From Bacteroidia bacterium (lineage in GTDB: Bacteria > Bacteroidota > Bacteroidia > Cytophagales > Cyclobacteriaceae), in assembly GCA_030425425.1 (NCBI GenBank), contig JAUIAO010000019.1:1-64000 (forward strand): a stretch of DNA of 64,000 nt, in the 5' to 3' direction. A program made the position numbers and the translations under genes. The notes beneath the pieces were generated by a model, which did not search any database, had not been told where the DNA came from, and was given only the letters and a program-made list of their open reading frames with translations. Numbering within the stretch: position 1 is the stretch's first letter; each line of letters opens with the position of its first letter. Shown piece after piece: positions 61,002 to 64,000 of the stretch.

Positions 61002-61712
61002 ATGGAAAAACAGAATTTTTTCACCTCAAAATTTAAAAACAAAACCTCCGAAGAACTTAGGAAAATTGTAGATGACAATAAGTTTCAAAAAGACGCGAAA
61101 CTTGCAGCAATTTGGGAGCTTGAATCAAGGGATGAGCTTTCTGATGAAGAGGAGGAGATGAGAGAAAAAATCAATACCGAGGAGGAAAACAGAGTCGCTT
61201 CTACACTTGCTAATCAACGATATGAGACATTTTGGCAAAGATTTTTTGCTGCTATTATTGATGGATTGGTTATGTGGCCAATTGGTTTTGGGTTAAAATA
61301 TTTGCTTGGTTCGGATATTGGTTATGTAGTCATCATTGGTCAATTATTAAACAGTTTTTCACCTTACCTATATTCCGTTTTGTTTCACGGATTCAAAGGT
61401 CAAACTTTAGGGAAGATGGCCATGGGCGTGATTGTGGTTGATTTTGAAACAGAAGGAGAGATAGATTTGAAACAGGCGTTTCTTAGAGATAGTGTGCCTA
61501 TAGTCTTGATGGTTGGGGTATATATTTATTCATTAATAATGTTCGTAGGAAATCTTGAAAATGCTGGTTTTGTGGCTTTTGCACCATTGTTTTTCATAGC
61601 CATCCTTAACTTTATTTGGGTTTCCCTGGAGATTTTTTCGATGCTTTTCAATGATAAGTCCAGAGCGGTTCATGATTTAATTGCCAAAACTGTTGTTGTG
61701 CGATCAGAATAA
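61002..61712 (+). CDS. RDD family membrane protein
   Basis: This 236-aa protein has a charged N-terminal helical part (1-65: SEELRKIVDDNKFQKDAKLA and ELESRDELSDEEEEM) followed by an RDD domain with three to four membrane helices (about 72-220). The RDD hallmark residues are in YETFWQRFFAAIIDGLVMW, GQTLGKMAMGV and SRAVHDLIAKTVVV. The family's function is unknown; some members have been linked to ion or sodium transport. Confidence 0.88.
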   Translation: MEKQNFFTSKFKNKTSEELRKIVDDNKFQKDAKLAAIWELESRDELSDEEEEMREKINTEEENRVASTLANQRYETFWQRFFAAIIDGLVMWPIGFGLKYLLGSDIGYVVIIGQLLNSFSPYLYSVLFHGFKGQTLGKMAMGVIVVDFETEGEIDLKQAFLRDSVPIVLMVGVYIYSLIMFVGNLENAGFVAFAPLFFIAILNFIWVSLEIFSMLFNDKSRAVHDLIAKTVVVRSE

Positions 61713-61756
61713 ATTATTGGTTTTGTTTAATAACAACACTTATTCAAGGTGAATCT

Positions 61757-61790
61757 AAAAAACGCCACCCTTTCGAGTAGCGTTTTTGGT
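61757..61790. terminator. Bidirectional terminator between the RDD and lipoprotein genes
   Basis: AAAAACGC (starting about 61757) pairs with GCGTTTTT (ending about 61787), with A and T runs on both sides, between two convergent genes. It can work in both directions. Confidence 0.8.
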
Positions 61791-61799
61791 TTCATTTTC

Positions 61800-62321
61800 T
61801 TAAAGTGCCTCCAGCTTCCCACTAAATTTCAAAGATGTGCCTCCTGCAGTTTCCATGGTCACGTCGGTCCAGGACATATCTAGCTTGGTAGCGTCATCAG
61901 CATTTTCAGTCAAGGTAATCGTACCACCAGTAGAGTAAAGTGTCTCTGCTGCATGTCCGTAAAATAACATCGAAAACTCAGTTTCTGCCATCCCAACAGT
62001 ATTTGGGAATGTGCCGGCTGTTCCCACCACCGTATATGTGCCGGCAACTGGTCTGGATCCATATTTGAAATATCCGTCTAGTTTAGAGCCAGAGTTTTGG
62101 CAAGGATTCATGACCACACTCAATATCCCCTGTGCATTGATCGAAAGGTTAGACGAGTATGGAGTGCAAACGGTATTGTCATCATCAAAAATGACTTCAT
62201 TAGCACCTGCTTCTGTTTTTTCGATTTCATCCTCTATTTCTTTAGTCACCTCTTCTGGATCGCAAGAGAAAGAGACAATCGTAAGTAATAATAAGGCAGT
62301 GATTGTTTTGAATTTTGTCAT
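61800..62321 (-). CDS. Predicted lipoprotein of unknown function
   Basis: This is a protein of about 173 aa. The start is placed at ATG 62319-62321 (MTKFKTITALLLLTIVSFSC), giving a lipobox ending SFSC. A longer reading to 62399 adds a non-signal 26-residue prefix. The mature part has an acidic helix (EEVTKEIEDEIEKTE), then a beta-rich domain with paired cysteines (NTVCTPY and MNPCQNSGSK), and it ends in a strand (GTSLKFSGKLEAL). I recognise no family. Confidence 0.7.
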   Translation of the reverse strand: MTKFKTITALLLLTIVSFSCDPEEVTKEIEDEIEKTEAGANEVIFDDDNTVCTPYSSNLSINAQGILSVVMNPCQNSGSKLDGYFKYGSRPVAGTYTVVGTAGTFPNTVGMAETEFSMLFYGHAAETLYSTGGTITLTENADDATKLDMSWTDVTMETAGGTSLKFSGKLEAL

Positions 62322-62557
62322 GGTTTTTAGTTTTATCAGTGGCAATGTTATCGTCAGATTTGAATAAATAATATCCGTACTACATGGTATTTTGATCAAA
62401 ACTGATAGGTAGAAAACTCAATAGATTGGATACCTAAAAATTCTTATTTCAATTACAAAAAATCATTCCATATTCGCGGCGATTTTTTCGATGTAAAGTT
62501 TAGCTTTTTCATACCCTCATCGTTAAAGGACTATCAGCATTTTGATGCCTGAAATCT

Positions 62558-63277
62558 TTGATCAACAATTCTGATTTGGAGCACAAAACCTTGGGTTTTG
62601 AAATCCACGCACAGCCCAACGACGAAACATGTGGGCCCACCTGCTTGCAGGCTGTGTATCAATATTACGATGATCCTGTGTCTCTTCGTGACGTCATTAC
62701 TCAAGTGAAAACACTCAAAAGCGGAGGTACACTTGCCGTGATGCTCGGTAATCATGCACTTTCTCGCGGATATCAGGTGACGATCTATACTTATAATCTT
62801 CAGATGTTTGACCCAACATGGTTCAACGGAAAGGTTGATCTTATACAGAAACTTCAGCAGCAGAGGACCTACAAATCGACGAAGAAATTTGACGTGGCTA
62901 CTGATGCTTATCTCACTTTTTTACAGAAAGGGGGGAAGATCAAGTTTGAGGAATTGAATGCGAGACTGATAAAAAATCTACTCAATCAGAATTTGCCAAT
63001 TTTGACAGGACTGAGTGCTACTTATCTCTACAACTGTGCACGTGAGATTGGGGAAACCAATCAATACAATGATATCCAAGGTGAGCCAACTGGACATTTT
63101 GTGGTGGTAAAAGGGTATGACCCTGTAAACAGGCTGGCTCATATTGCGGATCCACTTGAGAAAAATCCTATTAGTGATACACAGCATTATATGGTCAACC
63201 TTCAGCGGCTGATCAACTCCATTTTATTGGGGATAGTAACCTATGATGCTAACCTGCTCATTATTCACAAAAGCTAA
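62558..63277 (+). CDS. C39-like cysteine peptidase family protein
   Basis: This 239-aa protein has a papain-fold/C39-like core: QPNDETCGPTCLQAVYQYY carries the Gln/Cys oxyanion-nucleophile pair, GHFVVVKGYD carries the His, and IADPLEKNPIS the Asp. There is no transporter domain and no signal peptide. The start is TTG at 62558, giving MINNSDLEHKTL; an in-frame TTG at 62576 is an alternative. The stop codon is followed immediately by the ATG of a RimK-like/RLAN gene, so the two are probably functionally linked. Confidence 0.82.
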   Translation: MINNSDLEHKTLGFEIHAQPNDETCGPTCLQAVYQYYDDPVSLRDVITQVKTLKSGGTLAVMLGNHALSRGYQVTIYTYNLQMFDPTWFNGKVDLIQKLQQQRTYKSTKKFDVATDAYLTFLQKGGKIKFEELNARLIKNLLNQNLPILTGLSATYLYNCAREIGETNQYNDIQGEPTGHFVVVKGYDPVNRLAHIADPLEKNPISDTQHYMVNLQRLINSILLGIVTYDANLLIIHKS

Positions 63278-64000
63278 ATGTCAACAAAATATATCATCAC
63301 TGAAAAACCGGATCAATGGACAGGTTTGCCGGTAGGTGTGGAAGTGATCACACCCAGTGAGTATTTTTCAGAAGAGTCTTATTTGAAAAATAGGAAAGTG
63401 AAGGTTGTAAACCTTTGTAAAAGTTATCAATATCAGAGTTTGGGATATTATGTGTCACTTCTGGCAGGAGCTAGAGGGCACAAAGTGATGCCAGAGATCG
63501 CCACGCTGCAGGATTTTCGATTTCCTTCTTTAATGAAAGAAGATGCCGAGGATTTTGAAGATCTGATCCAGCAATACCTTAAGAAACAATCCACGGATAA
63601 ACTTGAGCTGATCATCTGCTTTGGAAAAGTGGAAGAGAATAAGCTTGGAAGAATTGGATCATTGCTGTTTAATTTATTCCAGGTGCCGATTCTGAAAGCC
63701 ACTTTTGTGAAGAAAGACAAATGGGCTCTGAATTCTCTGAAACCATTGAACGTCGTTGATTTGCCTGAGCAATCTAAATCACTTCTTCAGCAGGCTTTGC
63801 AGGAATATTTGATGGGTAAAAACCGTCTTCTGAAGCAATATAGCCGCAAGAAATACGACATGGCGATCTTGGTAAACCCTGAAGAGACTACTCCTCCTTC
63901 GGATAAAAAGGCCATTCAGAATTTTGTGAAAGCAGGGGAGAAGGTAGGATTCAACGTGGATTTGATTACAAGGAATGACTTTGCGAAGTTGATCCAATAT
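63278..64000 (+). CDS. RimK-like ligase N-terminal (RLAN) domain protein, cut by window edge
   Basis: The open frame starts at ATG 63278, directly after the peptidase stop, and runs to the window end with no stop (241 residues seen). The start reads MSTKYIITEKPDQWTGLPVG. The segments VVNLCKSYQYQSLGYYVSLL, ARGHKVMPEIATLQDFR and KKYDMAILVNPEETTPPSDK match the RLAN domain found N-terminal to RimK-type ATP-grasp ligases. The ATP-grasp part should lie beyond the edge. Such proteins are predicted to join amino acids to a carboxylate by ATP-driven amide formation. It is paired with a C39-like peptidase gene. Confidence 0.75.
   Translation, partial: MSTKYIITEKPDQWTGLPVGVEVITPSEYFSEESYLKNRKVKVVNLCKSYQYQSLGYYVSLLAGARGHKVMPEIATLQDFRFPSLMKEDAEDFEDLIQQYLKKQSTDKLELIICFGKVEENKLGRIGSLLFNLFQVPILKATFVKKDKWALNSLKPLNVVDLPEQSKSLLQQALQEYLMGKNRLLKQYSRKKYDMAILVNPEETTPPSDKKAIQNFVKAGEKVGFNVDLITRNDFAKLIQY

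Noticed and set aside
1-64000. CRISPR arrays, insertion sequences, prophage or integrative elements
   Set aside because: No spaced direct repeats, transposase, integrase or phage structural genes were found apart from the group II intron end.

Overview
The window looks like a chromosomal segment of a member of the Bacteroidota, most likely a marine, Cytophagales-type bacterium (Reichenbachiella/Marivirga/Fulvivirga-like). This rests on inference from several signs: TAnnTTTG-type -7 promoter elements ahead of several genes, weak Shine-Dalgarno sequences, many SpII lipoproteins, the yceD-rpmF-fabH-efp-accB-accC order, a fused 2-oxoacid dehydrogenase E1, an exbB/exbD/exbD operon, a stand-alone LuxE-like ligase and a stand-alone HsdR N-terminal domain. 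Almost all of the window is ordinary chromosome. I see no insertion sequence, prophage, integrase or CRISPR array. The only mobile element is the 3' end of a group II intron at the left edge.

Layout. 1-127: domains V and VI of a group II intron, ending 15 bases past the stop of a yceI gene. 142-2484: yceI, a TonB-C-domain protein and a cysteine-cluster (DUF3109) protein. 2669-17876: a 15-kb chemosensory cluster, closed by an opposing CheC-like gene (17877-18506). 18588-23952: leftward fatty-acid/translation operon (yceD, rpmF, fabH, efp, accB, accC) plus pdxA. 24008-28072: rsmA, mgtE, a 2-hydroxyacid dehydrogenase, greA and a HIT protein. 28163-30171: yjdM/phnA-type protein, lipoprotein, small exported protein, ruvC. 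30216-36044: tightly overlapping operon (flippase-like membrane protein, GT2, an 83-aa protein, GAF-SpoIIE phosphatase, polysaccharide deacetylase, TatD, asparaginase). 36133-36220: tRNA-Ser(GGA). 36294-38551: exbB-orf-exbD-exbD. 38611-42444: leftward lipoprotein, aldehyde dehydrogenase, HNH, smpB, tsaD. 42468-48737: tamB, photolyase, small protein. 48753-49128: RNase P RNA. 49145-52543: sigma-54-type regulator without HTH, a 42-aa lipoprotein, LuxE-like ligase, lipoprotein. 52544-60847: fused E1, alanine dehydrogenase, HsdR-N protein, MFS transporter, Ldh-type dehydrogenase, NDH-2 and a 43-aa membrane protein. 61002-64000: RDD protein, lipoprotein, C39-like peptidase and the start of a RimK/RLAN-type protein running off the edge.

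The most interesting region is the chemosensory cluster. Its first half (2669-12505) is a conventional MCP-CheW-MCP-CheW-CheB-CheA-CheR-CheY set, but one MCP carries a PAS domain behind its signalling tip, and CheA has an acidic linker where P2 is expected. Its second half (12613-18506) has a CheC-like phosphatase, a CheY, a membrane NIT-HAMP-Hpt-ATPase kinase that resembles CheA but has no CheW-like domain, another CheY, a CheX, a SpoIIE/PP2C phosphatase and a second CheC-like phosphatase. No flagellar genes are present. I read the second half as a candidate separate phosphorelay, inserted beside or feeding into the Che pathway and ending in a Ser/Thr phosphatase. This is inference from gene order and domains. 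Secondary points of interest are a promoter plus intrinsic terminator in the greA leader, the helper-less sigma-54 regulator with an altered GAFTGA loop, and the C39 peptidase/RimK-like pair at the right edge.
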